A stretch of 64,000 bases of DNA from Perognathus longimembris pacificus (GCF_023159225.1 NC_063172.1:37886832-37950831), one strand, 5' to 3'; positions 1-12,189 are shown, numbered from the stretch's first letter. Notes: generated by a model from the sequence alone, not told the origin. A program made the numbers and translations.

Positions 1-2511
1 GGAATACTGGGAGAGAAGTCAGAGAATGTAGGCTTTAACTCTGATGTTTGCATTAACATAACCTTAAACTTGGAAACATAATTTTATTAATGCCTCTATC
101 TGAAAACAAACTGAGTATTGAATTAAATTGTCACTAAATATCATTGCTGAATTTGAAATCTACTTCTGGTTAATGTTCAAGCATATGTATATTATATATA
201 TAATATATATATATATATGAATGGGGCATATCTAGTTGCTATCTGCATTTGAGGACACTTTAGATAACAAAGGTAGATAGTTCACACATTTTTCTATGAA
301 ATGAGCATTATGAGAAAATATAAAGTGCTTAATTTACAACATATGTTATCACTGGTAGTGACAGAGGAGGCTTGGTTTTGGGAACATTAGCCTTTTGCTG
401 AGTAGCAAAAGCACTGGCAACAACTCCCTATATATACACTTAAAATCAATTTTTGTCACAGTAGAAAAGTTTAAAAATATGAAGTTAACACATTATATCT
501 CAAGTATAGCTTATTATTATTCAGAAAAGTACATATTGCCCACAGGTAACACTTCTATTATTTAAAAAAGCAAATTGAAAGAAATTCAAAATCTTGAATT
601 TTGTCTAAGTATTTTTAAGAGGGCTAGTGTCTCAAAATTTGCATCTATTTTAATTGATTTACATAAGCTCTGTAGTAAAATGAAGTGCTTATACTCTATA
701 TCCTCCTTGCCCGCTGGAGAACTTAATTTTCACACATGCTCCTTAAAGGTTATTTTTATTCCTTACTATAGTAAGATTTTGAATTTGAGATTAGGTTGCC
801 TTTTTTATTAAATCAAATATTCAGCCGATGTGAACAATGAAAAAAAATCTTGTTAATGGGTAAATAGTAATAATGTGCTACAACAAATTTTCTTTTGCCT
901 TTTTGTAGATGTTGAGGTTGGTCATGAAACCACACTTGAATATTGCTTCCTGTCATTTAGCTCTCTGAATGGATTCCTTAGTCTAAGTATTTTGCCATCA
1001 CCATTTGGTATTGTGCATTCTTGGGTGATAGCTTGATGGGCCAGATAAAGATGGTTAGCTAAGAGAACAGGAGTGTGGTCATTGTCGCCCCTAAAATTTC
1101 ATTAACTGTGACCTCTAGGTGCAGTATATAAAACGTGGCTAGAGGGAGCAATTGAGCTGTTTATTAGGGACTCCAATGGCTTACAAGAACTTGGTTTTAA
1201 AAATCAAGGATGCCAGGTGCAATCAGATGTCTTAAAATGACTCGCAGCCAATCATAGAGAATTTTGGAGAAATCAGTGAACACATACCTCATGATTTAAG
1301 ATGTTAGTTGGGATATTGACAGCCGCTTGGAACTAGTGATTATATCTTTGATGAACTGAGAAGGAAATTTGCACTTCATTGTTGGGGTGGGGGAAGGGGA
1401 GTTCTTAGCTGGACAGTAGAGAATGTTATAATGCAAGAATACTTTATATTTTATTGGTTTTTATGTGTGGGATAGGTAAAAACTGTATACGGTAGTGACT
1501 GCAGTTGCTTTTGGTGTTCCTGTTTAAATTAAAATGACTAATGAAATAATAGTGGCTTTAGAGATTATAGGTGTAGATTAAATTTGATAATGCGTTTGAG
1601 ATTAGCAAAAATCCAGTTCTTAAAAGCTCATTAAAGTATTTTTTAATCTTTTAATAACAACTAAGATTGTATTGAATATATGCTTTTCAATGGAAGCATC
1701 TTTTAAAAATATAGTTTATGAGTATTCTTTTGTAAAATATTACATAACTATCCAAAAAAGTGTGAGACAGTGTGATTTGTATCAATAGGAACCTCAAAAA
1801 TGTTTTAATCTGTGCAGATTATATGACATACAAAGATAGTTATTATTTTTTGGATAGAGTATTTTAAAAATATGCATTATCCCTCTCCCCAAACATTTAT
1901 TTAAGATATTACAACCTACTCACATCATCACTCAAGTTTTTAAAAGTATTTTCTAAGGGATATACAAATATATGAAATAAACTGTGTGCCACAGACCAAA
2001 GCTCAGGAATTAAAATAGTGTATTTAAGTGATCAGTCATACTTAAAGAGATCACTTGTTAATGTGGAGTATTACATTATTTGTTAGAGACACATTCAAGT
2101 GAAGGTGGATTAAATATGTCTATTTTAGTGAAAGCTGGATACACTGATGAATTACATTTCATATCCCCAATATTGCTTGCACCTGATTTAAAATCCGTAA
2201 AATATAAGCATGTAGCTCATGATGACAGTGGAAACATTTTTCCATGGGAAATTTTCACAATTAAATTCTTACCACATGTGAATGATTTCCTGTTGTTTCC
2301 AATGACTGAAGTTTTGTGTTACATTAAATTTCTAAAATCCTAGTACTTTTTCCTTCTTTAAACAGTTACCCATCTATTTCTTCTCGTGGGTCTACTAATT
2401 TCTTTTAGCTGGAGTCTTTATAAATGGACTTTATATTTTAGGAATATTTCTGGACTCCACACTTAGAAGTTGGGAAGAAGTTGCTTAGACAAACAAATGC
2501 ATATTCATTTT
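1..2511. other. Unannotated AT-rich DNA
   Basis: No gene or recognisable repeat family is visible apart from a short (TA)n tract. The open frames here are short, lack homology I can recognise and are typical of random AT-rich sequence. Intronic or intergenic DNA is the simplest reading. Confidence 0.6.
188..218. repeat. (TA)n microsatellite
   Basis: An almost uninterrupted run of alternating T and A with one small phase break. Low-complexity DNA with no associated element visible. Confidence 0.85.
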
Positions 2512-2800
2512 ATATAGTTACATGCCCACAACTATTGAGCATCTGTGATTTTCTCCTAACAATATCCTCCCTTGGTCTCAGTGTGTAAATGAATTACCTA
2601 TGTAATTTATCATGTCCAAGTGTATTTTTAAAAGTACCTCCAGTATGTTTACTTGTATATTTATAGGCACATTCTAGATACAACAGAAGAGGGAAACTAT
2701 GCAACCTATTTTTCTTTGGGTTTGGCTCACTTTTTTCCAAATCTTTCCATTTCCTTACAAATGGTGCAATATTATTCTTTCTGATGGAAGCATTGAATGA
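2512..2800 (-). mobile_element. LINE-1 fragment, inverted 5' part
   Basis: The reverse complement carries the end of L1 ORF2 and the start of the 3' UTR: the block around 'cagaaagaat', the run ending in a lysine-rich 'gaaatgga' segment, the 'gtgagcca' block, and then the 'ggaggatatt' block. The same order occurs in the L1 copies starting near 35308 and 4868. It abuts a plus-strand L1 segment that continues from nearly the same L1 coordinate, so the two together are one insertion with an inverted 5' end. Confidence 0.75.
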
Positions 2801-3165
2801 TATTTATCAAAAGGAACTCTGAAAAAAGGAAAGTAAGTGTGTCTTTTTTTCTGTAGTTTTGTTGTTGTATTTTTTCTCCTTTTGCACTGTTTTTGTCTTC
2901 TGTATCTTTTGCATATAAGTTTTATGTGTTTTGGGGAGGGTAAGTATGGGGCACAGGAATGGGGAGACAAAGGGTGAACAAAGGCAGTAGTGACATTCAC
3001 TACATACTATGTTGAAAATGAACTGTACAACTTGAGGGGGATGGGAGGGAAAACAGAGAGACAAAGGGAAGGAGTGGCATTGTTCATAATGAACTCATCA
3101 CATGACATAACTGTAATCCCTATGTATATCACCTTTCCAATAATAAGAAAAACAAAACAAATATA
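2801..3165 (+). mobile_element. LINE-1 3' UTR, forward 3' part
   Basis: Follows the L1 3' UTR order seen in the 35.3 kb and 4.9 kb copies: a T-rich tract, 'gggagacaaagggtgaac', 'tatgttgaaaatgaac', a G-rich block, then 'gtatatcacctttcc' and an A-rich end. With the inverted block at 2512-2800 it forms a twin-primed L1 insertion. Confidence 0.75.
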
Positions 3166-3635
3166 AAATATACATTCAGTGTACAGTACCAAATGAAAGC
3201 AAACTTACAAAAAGTGCAGAGCACTTCTAGCTATAGGTAAAATTTTTATTTCTCCTGGAGTTTGAGTGTTTTCTTCACTTGCAAGTATTACTGTCTTGCT
3301 CCTACAGTTGATGGATTCAGTGTAGTTGTTTGATCCATGGGAGAATGACAAACATTACTTAAGAAACTACTGCCTTGTGATAGAAACCTGATCTTTACTG
3401 CTTGTAAACTAGTACAGTAGGACGGGTTTGGTCATGACAGTGAGGAGAGAATGTAGCCCATCAGCTCTGTCAGTGAGAATATGAGGGTGTTTTAGTTGCT
3501 TTTAGTTCCCTTTGATGATCAGAAGTACACAACTAAATACATTTTGCCATTACATTCTGATGAAAAAATGTACAGATAATTGATAAAATACCTAGGCATT
3601 TGTTTGTAGATAAATTGCTTACATTAATAATAATA
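3166..3635. other. Unannotated DNA
   Basis: Between an L1 tail and a probable MIR fragment. Nothing further is recognised. Confidence 0.5.
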
Positions 3636-3639
3636 AAAG

Positions 3640-3745
3640 TAATTAACGATGTTTGAGCACTTGCCACGTTCCTTATTTTATATATGTATACATAATAGAT
3701 ATAGATATTAGCACATTTTGTTCCTGTTGTCATCGCTCTCTTTTG
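3640..3745 (-). mobile_element. Possible ancient MIR fragment
   Basis: The phrase 'tgagcacttgccacgttcc' resembles the antisense start of MIR (tgagcacttactatgtgcca). The rest is too decayed to be sure. Confidence 0.3.
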
Positions 3746-3774
3746 TTTTTGTTTGTTTGTTTTGTTTTGGTTTG

Positions 3775-3853
3775 TTTCTTGATGATGCTGGCATTTGTAT
3801 TTACATCCTCAGGCCTGAAAGGCAGGTACTCTACTGCTGAACCACACCTCTGA
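3775..3853 (-). mobile_element. ID-like (tRNA-derived) SINE fragment
   Basis: The reverse complement reads like an ID or IDL monomer: 'gtggttcagcagtagagtacctgcctt' in spirit, with an A-box-like region. A T-rich tract on its left corresponds to the A-rich tail of a minus-strand insertion. Confidence 0.55.
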
Positions 3854-3907
3854 TACTGTTATTATTATGTTTGCTTCTGTTGTTGTTATTATACTTTTTA
3901 CTATTGT

Positions 3908-4405
3908 GTCAATTCTGGGACTTGAACTCAGGGCCTGGGCACTGTCCCTAAATGATGTTGTTCAAGGCTAGTGCTGTATGACTTGCGCCTCAACTCTACT
4001 TCTGCCTTATTTTGATGGTTAATCAGGAACTTCCTGAATTATATGTGTGAATTACTGGCTGATTATTTTTAAGACAGAGCATCATTTACCTATACCTTGG
4101 TGGACCATGTTCTGCTTTATTTTAGGCTTCATGACTAACTGGGATCAGAGGCATGAGCTACCATACCTAGCTTCTTCTGTTGAGATGGAATCTCACAGAT
4201 TTATGCCCAGGATCTTTAGCCTGGGACCCAGATTCTTCCATTTTCAGCTTGATAGACATATTTCATCATAGCTTTCATTACACCTGGCTGAGTTGAGAAT
4301 GGAACTTGTGAAGTTTTCTTTTTGGACTGGCCTCAAACTGAGGTCTTCTTGATCTCAGCTTCCCAAATAAGGTCGGATTACACAAGTGAACTGCCCACCA
4401 CCCAC
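3908..4405 (-). mobile_element. Cluster of decayed B1-Geo SINE fragments
   Basis: It begins with an antisense Geo block ('gacttgaactcagggcctg', then 'caaggctagtgctgt') and a linker near 4018. Two antisense B1-like blocks follow: 'ggcatgagctacc' near 4150 and 'gatctcagcttcccaa' near 4350. The layout suggests at least two old insertions in the same orientation, one disrupting the other. Confidence 0.55.
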
Positions 4406-4427
4406 TCACAGTTATTCTCTTTATAAT

Positions 4428-4429
<2 letters not shown>

Positions 4430-4479
<50 letters not shown>

Positions 4480-4669
4480 CTATCCTGAGGCTTGAACTCA
4501 GAGCCTGGGAGCTATTTGAGGAAGACTGGTACTCCTCGTTGGCTTTTTTGGTGGTTATTGGAGATAAGCGTCTTATGGGCTTTCTTGCCCAGTGTGGCTT
4601 CAAGCCACAATCCTCAGATCTCAGCCTGCTGAGCAAGTAGGATTACAGACATAAGCCTCCAGGGCCAGC
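4430..4669 (-). mobile_element. B1-Geo composite SINE with (TG)n tail and TSD
   Basis: On the minus strand the element runs from a B1-like left half ('gtaatcctac' and 'gaggctgagatc'-type blocks) through the linker to the Geo right half ('ctctgagttcaagcc'). It ends in a (CA)n tract that appears here as (TG)n. It is bounded by the perfect 14-bp direct repeat tctctttataatct at 4416-4429 and 4670-4683. The dinucleotide array therefore lies inside the insertion. Confidence 0.8.
4432..4478. repeat. (TG)n microsatellite at SINE tail
   Basis: About 23 perfect TG units. It occupies the tail position of the SINE at 4430-4669 and lies between that SINE's target-site duplications. Confidence 0.95.
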
Positions 4670-4683
4670 TCTCTTTATAATCT

Positions 4684-4830
4684 TATAAATCATCACTACT
4701 ATGTCTCTATCGTAGGTTAGGAGTATGAAGCATAGGGAAGTTAAGGAATTTTCCATGTCACATTGCATGAAATATTGAAGGGGAGTAAAGTAGATTGGAT
4801 GTGGAGTCCAGGCTTCCACCAAGGAATTGA
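4684..4830 (-). mobile_element. MIR fragment (ancient SINE)
   Basis: Antisense MIR core-like order: 'atcatcacta', 'gtaggttagg', 'gaagcatagggaagttaagg' (compare the familiar gaggcacagagaggttaagt), then a degraded 'cacacagctag' position and 'gagtccaggctt'. The neighbouring B1-Geo SINE appears to have inserted into it. Confidence 0.55.
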
Positions 4831-4867
4831 GGGAATTAGCTTAAGGTTCCCAGTAAATACAGTGTGA

Positions 4868-5435
4868 TCAGTATAATGGAATTCTACACATCCATCTGAA
4901 AGAAACGAAAGACTTGTGAAAAATTATATTAAGTGAAGTAATCCAGACCCAGAGAAACATAGGATGCATGCTTTCCCTCATTTGTGGTAGCCAGAATGTG
5001 CCTGCAAATCTACAATAAACTGTATGGTAAAAAAAAAAAAACAATACACTGGGACATGATAAAACATATAGATCTCTATACATCACAGAGTGAGACCAAA
5101 GGAGGATATTTTTAAGAGAGGATGACAAAGGTGCAATAGCTATATGCATCTGATCATATAAAATAATATTTATGAAAATGAACTTCAGGAAATGGAAGCA
5201 AGAAATATTTGTTTTTCTTTGTTGCTGTTTCTGTTTTCTTTTGTTTGCATATCTGTCTTTGGGAGGGTAAAGGGGGATCATATAAATGGAAGGACAATGG
5301 GCAAACAAATGCAGGGATGGTACTCACTAGGCACTATGTTGAAAATGAAACATATAACTTGTGGGTAGTTACAGGTGGGAAAAACTCAAGAGAAGGAAGG
5401 AAGGGTTAACATTGTTCAAAAAGAAATGTACTTTT
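4868..5435 (+). mobile_element. LINE-1 3' end, outer element (left part)
   Basis: Carries the end of ORF2 ('aaaaattatattaagtgaag', 'ccagacccagagaaacat') and the 3' UTR ('ggaggatatttttaagagagg', 'tatgttgaaaatgaaac'). It stops at aaagaaatgtactttt (5420-5435), where a second L1 has inserted. The remaining 3' end resumes after the second copy of that word at 6364. Confidence 0.85.
5420..5435. repeat. Target-site duplication, left copy (16 bp)
   Basis: aaagaaatgtactttt is repeated exactly at 6364-6379. The pair brackets the nested L1. Confidence 0.9.
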
Positions 5436-6010
5436 CCATAACTTGAAGTTCATTTCCCTAATGCTTATATGCACTAGCTATTGAGCTATTGTGATCTTCT
5501 GCTAGGAGTATCTTAGGCATGTACTAATTATTACCAGTGAGGGAAACCATAGAGTCTATGTTTGTTTGAGTCTGGCTCACTTCACTAGATATGAGTCTTT
5601 TCATTTCCTGACAAATGAGGCAATGCCATTCTTTCTGATAGAAGCATAGAATTCCATTGATCCATTCATCTACTGAGGGGCATCTGGGTTGGTTCCATAT
5701 TATAGCTATAGTAAATTGTGCTGCTATGAACATAGTTGTGCTGGTAGCATTAGTGTGGTCTTGTTTGTAGTCCTTTGGGTAAAGGCCCACAAACAGGGTT
5801 CTGGGTCATAGGGGAGCTCTATGTTTAACCTTTTGAGGAACCCCCACACTGCTTTCCATAGTGGTTGAACAAATTTACACTCCCACCAAGGGTGTAGTAG
5901 GGTTCCCATTTGGCCACATCCCCACCAGCATCTGTTGTTTTTAGTTTTCTTGATGATGACCATCATTACTGGGGGGAGGTGAAATCTGAATGTTGTTTCC
6001 ATTTGCATTG
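5436..6010 (-). mobile_element. Nested LINE-1, inverted 5' part (ORF2 end)
   Basis: Read on the minus strand this is the C-terminal part of L1 ORF2. It shows the cysteine/histidine knuckle region followed by a frame similar to the 38.5 kb copy, where translation continues past 'KIWN' into 'QPRCPSVDEW'. It runs on into sequence just past the ORF2 end. The forward 3' UTR follows directly at about 6011, giving a twin-primed insertion. Confidence 0.85.
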
Positions 6011-6363
6011 TTATTGTTATTATCAATATACCATATGATCTTATGCCTTTTTCTTTTATCTTTCTTCCCCATGGTTTTACCCCTGAGGTCACTGTAATTG
6101 ACTTTGGTACCCTGGGTATTGTATATACATTATTGGAACTAGGAAAGGGAAGGGAAACATAAAAATGGAGAGACGAAAGGTAAAAGGGAAACCAATACAA
6201 CAGCAATATTTAGCAGACAATATGCTGTAAAACAACATAGGGGATAGGGAAGGTGGAAGTAAAATGAGGAAGGAGGTTACAAGTTTGATAAGAAAGCTAC
6301 TTAATGCCTAATGTATGAAACTGTAACCCCTCTATACATCACTTTGAAAATATATAAATTTTT
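6011..6363 (+). mobile_element. Nested LINE-1, forward 3' UTR
   Basis: Contains the L1 3' UTR phrases 'ggttttacccctgaggtcac', 'gtattgtatatac' and 'ggaactaggaaaggg'. It ends with 'tatgaaactgtaacccctc', 'tacatcactttgaaaatat' and a short A/T-rich tail before the right TSD. Confidence 0.85.
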
Positions 6364-6445
6364 AAAGAAATGTACTTTTATCTGACTTGTATAATTGTAT
6401 TCTCTCTGTACATAACCTTTATGATTACAATAAAAATGCAAAAAA
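6364..6445 (+). mobile_element. LINE-1 outer element, right part with TSD copy
   Basis: Begins with the second copy of the 16-bp TSD and then resumes the outer L1's 3' terminus ('ctctctgtacataacctt', then 'acaataaaa'). It completes the element that starts at 4868. Confidence 0.75.
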
Positions 6446-7837
6446 TAATAGTATGATCCACTTTCATTACTAACATCATTGTACTCTTGAAAGAAAGGGA
6501 ATGCAATAATTTTCTCTCTTCTTTGCTTGGAGCATATGACAAAATTTAAAATATTGAAACTAAATGCTCATGCAAATAGTCTATTATACGAACTGTTTGT
6601 CTAATAGGTTCGTGTCATCCCTGTTTCTTAGAGTGAATTATAACTTTCTGTTGAGTCAGAATTTCCGTTTGGCCACCTCTTTTTATCATGAACTGAACAT
6701 TGCAGTGCAAAACTGGAGAGTTCACTAGATGTGCCTTGAAGGATTCAGTGGATTATCATTCTTATTCATTAGTGTTAGCTTCTAATACATCTAATCTTTT
6801 CTGACCATTACAATACTTGTCCCTTAAATAATCCTCACTGGGCAATGATTATATTATCATACATTTATTTTAGTTACTTTATTAAGGTTTTGACAGATAT
6901 TAACTCCAAATAATCAAGGATCATATTTAGCTAGTGACCAGAAGTTAACAAGTGAGCATTTTGGACATCTGAGCTTTTGTTGATCATAAACCATATACAA
7001 TGGTATATTTGGTGTAAATGATGCTGCCTGGCTTTGTTTACTGCTAGTACATTGATATCAATACAATTAGATTTGGCACTAAAACTACCATAAAATTAAG
7101 TGTTATTGAGACGTGTAATAAAATATCTAGGGAAAGTCTAAAAGGAAAATAACCTTATTTAAATCAAGTGACTTGACTTGTACTTATTCTATTAATGAAG
7201 AACAACTTTCCCCAAGACAATTTTCAGGAAAAAGTAATATTTTTATATACAAGGATGAGGAAAAAGTTGCTCTATTGTCAATTGCTACATCCATTAGCAT
7301 GTAAAACTCTAAAGTGAATCAGCACATAATTTGAATTTCTTTTAAATAACTCCCAAGAATATTAGATCATGCTTGTGTTGTAACAAGAACAATATTGAAG
7401 ACCTATGAAGAATTCATTGAACGAATGTTAACAGTTTGATGGGGTATTGTCTAGATAACACTTCATTGTTGGTGAGCAGCAGAATGAGAATAGGGAACAC
7501 AGATATTCTTTACTCTTGAACCTGTAACTTGAACCCGATGTCTCTGACTATATTCTCATGCCTAAAGCTAGTTGGAAACATAACAAGGTCAAAGTTAGTA
7601 TCTTGGGTATATAGTTGGCTTGTGATGAGGTTGTGGCCTAGGTGTTGATTTATAAAGGACATAATTGAGATCAGTAATTCATTCAGTAACATCTTCATTG
7701 ATTTTGTTATTACTTGTATCATATATATATTTTTTTACAAACATTTCAGTCCTTTGAAGAATATAATTTTGTCTACTATTCGATGAAGTTCATTCTGGAA
7801 AAAAAAACCATGCTGTTTTATTTGCTTGTATAACTAT
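6446..7837. other. Unannotated AT-rich DNA
   Basis: About 1.4 kb with no recognised repeat, long frame or RNA. The 70-codon minus-strand frame at 7510-7722 has no recognisable domain. Confidence 0.55.
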
Positions 7838-8630
7838 TTTTAAATTTTAACGTGATATACAGAGGGGTTACAGTTACATAAGTAAGGTAATGTTTACATT
7901 TCTTTTTTTTTTTTTTTTTGGCCAGTCCTGTGCCTTGGACTCAGAGCCTGAGCACTGTCCCTGGCCTCTTCTTGCTCAAGGCTAGCACTCTGCCACTTGA
8001 GCCACAGCGCCCCCTCTGGCTGTTTTCCATATATGTGGTGCTGGGGGAACTGAGAGCTTCATGTGTAGGAGGCAAGTACTCTTGCCACTAGGCCATACTC
8101 CCAGCCCCTACATTTCTTTTTGAATAGTGTTACTCCCTCCCTCATTTTCTCCCACTTCCCCACCACTCCTTTCCCACTCAGGTTGTAAAGTTCATTTCGT
8201 ATCACTGTTACATTGGTTCGCCCTTTGTCCCACCATTTCTGTGATTCCCCTTCTCTTCCACAAATCAGATTAAACTTATATACAAGACAAAGGGTACAGA
8301 AATTAAAAAAAAAAGTGACAACAGGGCATAAAGCAAAGGGGGGAAAAACAACAAAAGAAATAATTGCAAACAGTACATTTCAAAAAACCTTCTTGATTCC
8401 ATTTCTTGGAGTTCACTTTGATAAGCTTCATTTTATATGGTCATATGTGCCTAGCTATTAAGCTATTATGATCCTCTGCTAAGAATATTGTAGATATATT
8501 CTAGTTATTACAAATGAGGAAAACCACGCAGCCTGTGGTTTTTGGAATCTAGCTTGCTTTGCTCAGTACGATTTTTTCCAAGTCTTCCCATTTCCTTATG
8601 AATGGGGCAAAGTCAATGCTTGCATAACTT
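7838..8630 (-). mobile_element. LINE-1 3' end, interrupted by a SINE
   Basis: Antisense L1: the 3' terminus ('gatatacagaggggttacag') comes first, then the 3' UTR ('ttgtcccaccatttctgtg', 'acaagacaaagggtacag'), then the end of ORF2 ('ttttttccaagtcttcccat', 'tccttatgaatggggcaaag'). An IDL-Geo SINE (7908-8108) splits it close to its 3' end. Confidence 0.85.
7895..8121 (-). mobile_element. IDL-Geo SINE with 13-bp TSD, inside L1
   Basis: The element body is 7908-8108, flanked by tacatttcttttt at 7895-7907 and 8109-8121. On the minus strand the tRNA-Ala/ID-like left monomer (starting 'ggggctgggagtatggcc') is followed by the Geo monomer and an A-tail. The insertion is younger than the L1 it interrupts. 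Confidence 0.92.
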
Positions 8631-9133
8631 TTACAGATAGAAAATTGGTGTCCTCTTTTTTATTGCTTTTTAGGAATGAGAACTTCTAGGTTTACAAAGA
8701 GCTTTTATTTATTTGAAGAAATGAAGATTTGCACACATTAATATTCATATAGTCACCTTGCTAGATCATCATATTGTTTCACATTATCTATCTGTAGATT
8801 CTCTTGAGTGTTCTGGTACACTGTCATATGCAAAGATCATTTTTTTCCTCCTCTATTGTGTTTATCTAATTTAATCTTTTAGATAATTACATTGTTTTTT
8901 TTCCCCAGCCTAGTGTTAAGTAGTTATCTTGGAAACTAGGCATAATTGTCTTTATTCTGACATTAAAGGGAATGACGACCCATTTGTTTTCAATTGTCAG
9001 TCATTAACCTTATAAAGAATTAAAATCCTAGTGATTTTATACAGTATAATGAATTTAAGCATTCTAGTAAATTGTCTGTAAGTTAACCTTGATAGCAAGG
9101 AGTGCAGTTGTAGTGCCCCATTCAGTGTTAGAT

Positions 9134-9164
<31 letters not shown>

Positions 9165-9671
9165 AAAACCAGTATCACAAAAAGCTGAAATCTATGTAGT
9201 CAATATTTTGTTTCTTCCTTGCTTTTTAACATCTTAATTTTACGAGGGTAGTTGCATGACTATCAGCATGGTAGGAACACAAACATGATTTTCTGAGTAA
9301 AACAACCCATAGGTTAATTTTTTAATAAGAGTTTGGGCAGTTTATTCAAGACACCCCTTCAAGACTTGATTTCATTCAATGGAAATTGTGTTTGAACTAT
9401 CCTGAGCAATGCTGGAAGCATGCCGACAATAGGAATAATATTCATAGAATTGAGAAGGTGGACTCTGTCACTCCAGGACAGTGTTACTATCTTAAACCTG
9501 AAACCTTCATGGAGCTTTCTGTCTTACCATCATCTTTATGACTGGCTTCATACCTTCTTGAGCAGATTTTCTTTCTCCATCTGGTATGGCTCTCTTCTTA
9601 GCTGGCAACTGTTTACATTATCTCCTTTTTGAAAAAAAAATAACTAATCTCTACTGTATGTAGTTTTATTT
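8631..9671. other. Unannotated DNA
   Basis: Nothing recognised apart from the (GAT)n array at 9131-9164. Confidence 0.5.
9131..9164. repeat. (GAT)n trinucleotide repeat
   Basis: About ten perfect GAT units. Not located at the end of any recognised element. Confidence 0.92.
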
Positions 9672-9900
9672 TCTTTGCTTTTGTTAATACTGAAGTTTGA
9701 ACTGGTAGCTCAAGCTCAATAGCCATATGATTTACCATTTGAACCATGCCTCCAGCTTCCCTTATTGTAGTTATTTTTCAGATAAAGTCTCCTTTTTGTC
9801 TAGAGCTAGTCAGGGACCTGATTTTCTTACCTATTCATCCCGAGTAGATGAGATTACTAGCATGCATCCACCCACATTTACTTCTAGCTTGACTATGAAA
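9672..9900 (-). mobile_element. Old dimeric SINE (ID-like plus B1-like), decayed
   Basis: The antisense tRNA-like portion ('ctgaagtttgaactggtagc', then 'catttgaaccatgcctccag') is followed by an antisense B1-like portion ('gataaagtctc', 'gagtagatgagattactagc'). The order matches older B1-ID dimers elsewhere in the window. Confidence 0.5.
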
Positions 9901-12189
9901 AATTCCTGTGTAGACAGGATTAGCCTGTTGTGGATCACTGCCTATTTTTGTACCTAAAAGTAGTTTGTGCAGACCACAAGTGGTGGGGTCTATTGTAGTC
10001 AGGTAGTGTGAGGAAAGGAGTATAGTTTGCGTCAGAACCTATGAGACAAGGGGTATAGACCTTCAACAGTAGATGTTTAGAACAAAAGAATTGATTTATT
10101 CTTAACGTTGTCTTTGCCTATGCAGTTTATCTGTTTCTTCCATCCTCTACATTTCCCACGATCCTACACACATATTCTCAGTTACTTTTTTGCCTATTCT
10201 TTCTTTTCTGTTACCTCCTTTTCTATTATTTTCTCTGTATCAGGGTGAGTTAGGACTTAAGTGTGCTCTATGTGTTAGTATTTTTACTTATTTGGAGACA
10301 GATATCACCAATGCAGGAGAAAAGTGCAGATGAAGGATAGCAGGAACAAAATTTTGTATGTATATTATGAAACAGATGACACAAATTTGACCAATCCGAG
10401 CAGTTTTCAGTTTTTGGAGACTAGAGGCTTGAATTGGGCTTAAACAATACCTTTTTTCTTTGAAAGGAAGAAATAAATAACACTTTTTCCTCCAACTTTT
10501 GGGGGGCATTTTTATTTGCCAAAATAATGAGAATTTTCTCTTTGCCTTCCTGATTAATTTTCATGTTACAGCCTTAGCTAGAATATAGATTATTTACTTT
10601 TAAAGTTAGAAACTGAGGGGCCAGTGTGGGCATTGCTTCTCATAGGCTTCATTTAAAGTCTTTGGTAATAACCAGGATGGAAATTAATACTTTGGACACC
10701 CATGTTCTATTGAGAGTTAGTGAACAATTGTAGTTAAAAAATTAAGGACATTCTTTCATTATGCTACTTGTATGATTTCAGAAGTCATCCTTATGACAAA
10801 TCACTGCAAAACAGTATTTAAGGTTTATTTGTATCTTTTGCTACTGTTTACAAAGATAACTTTGGTATAAAATATTTATCTCTCAGAAAACTGACATATA
10901 TATTTGTTAGTGTGTTTGCCAAAAACCAATTTTGTTGGCACAAAAAGTTAAAAGTATTATGACATTATTAAATTTCTTAATTCAAACTGGAAAATTCAGT
11001 CTAACTTAACTGGAGCTAGGGTTTCTTTTTCAATAGCAAAGTTGTTTATGTTGTAGCTGAGTTTCAGTCATTTTAGTTCTAAACCTTGTTAACTTTGAAT
11101 ATCATGTTTCATCTGTGTACAAATTTGTAAGTAATGTTACAGCTAAACAAGTTTATAACTCTATACATATCAGGGCATCTCTTTGCATCTATCTGTATAT
11201 TCATAAATAGGAGACTTAGATTCTACCATATGTATGCAAGCATATATTGGAAGAGTTTTGTAAATAAATTAGCTTTTTATACACATCTTGGAATTTTTAA
11301 CTTATTTTAAAACTGGGTAGCAAATAAATCACAGAGATATTAAAAAGAGAGAACTATTTTCCTGTTTCCAGGAAAGAGTAAAGAAGAGGAAGAGACTCTT
11401 AATTTCCAGGGTTCTTCCTTTTTAGGTCTTGCATTTAAAACTTACTGCAGTTAGAACAGAGAGAAACAAATAAGAGGTGGTGATCAGGATATATTGAGGG
11501 AACAAGAGAAGGCTGAGAAAGGATTTTCTTCCTCTGTGCACATTATCCCTAGATGGATTTTCATTGCTATAAAGAATAAGCTATCTTTTGTTCTGGAATT
11601 ATTGCATGGAGCCATATGAGAGTCTTTCTTCTAGATATATTAAAATAAATGGTAATACTACTTTTGTGCAAGGTGCAATAGACAATTTATTAAAATTTAA
11701 GACAATAGGAAGGAATGGTTGAGTGATTTTTTTCATTTTGTGCTGGTACTGGGGTTCAGATTCATATTTTTGATCAGCTTTTATGTTCATATCTGGTGCT
11801 ATATCACTTGTGTTATGCCTCTAGTCTAGCAGTCTTCTCGGGCTCTTCTAGGATGATAGTTTATGTATTTCTTCAGATAAAAAGATAGTATCACATCAGA
11901 GAATCTCTTAATTTCCACTGTGGAGTTATACACCATCTAGTTCTTTCGCATTGAATGTTAACCAAAAGTTTTCTAAACACCTGATAGCTCCACTATTAAC
12001 ATGAACTATGGCAATAAAACTAATCTTTAATTTGTCCAATGTATACTATTTCCATTACAAATCCAATGGTGGTACAATATGCAGTGATAAAGAAATAGTA
12101 AAAATAAACGTTAGAAAGCAAAGTTTTATAGTCTTTCAATGTGCTAATTATTTTCACTGCATATAAAATACTAAAACATAGCATGGCTT
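9901..12189. other. Unannotated DNA with one possible SINE scrap
   Basis: About 2.3 kb without a recognisable gene. Around 11735-11830 there is a weak antisense SINE-like stretch ('gctggtactggggttcagat', 'gtgttatgcctctag'). The rest is AT-rich and unclassified. Confidence 0.45.

Noticed and set aside
1121..1135. TATA-box-like 'gtatataaaacg' as a possible promoter
   Set aside because: Such words are frequent in AT-rich DNA; there is no downstream open frame or CpG-rich context.
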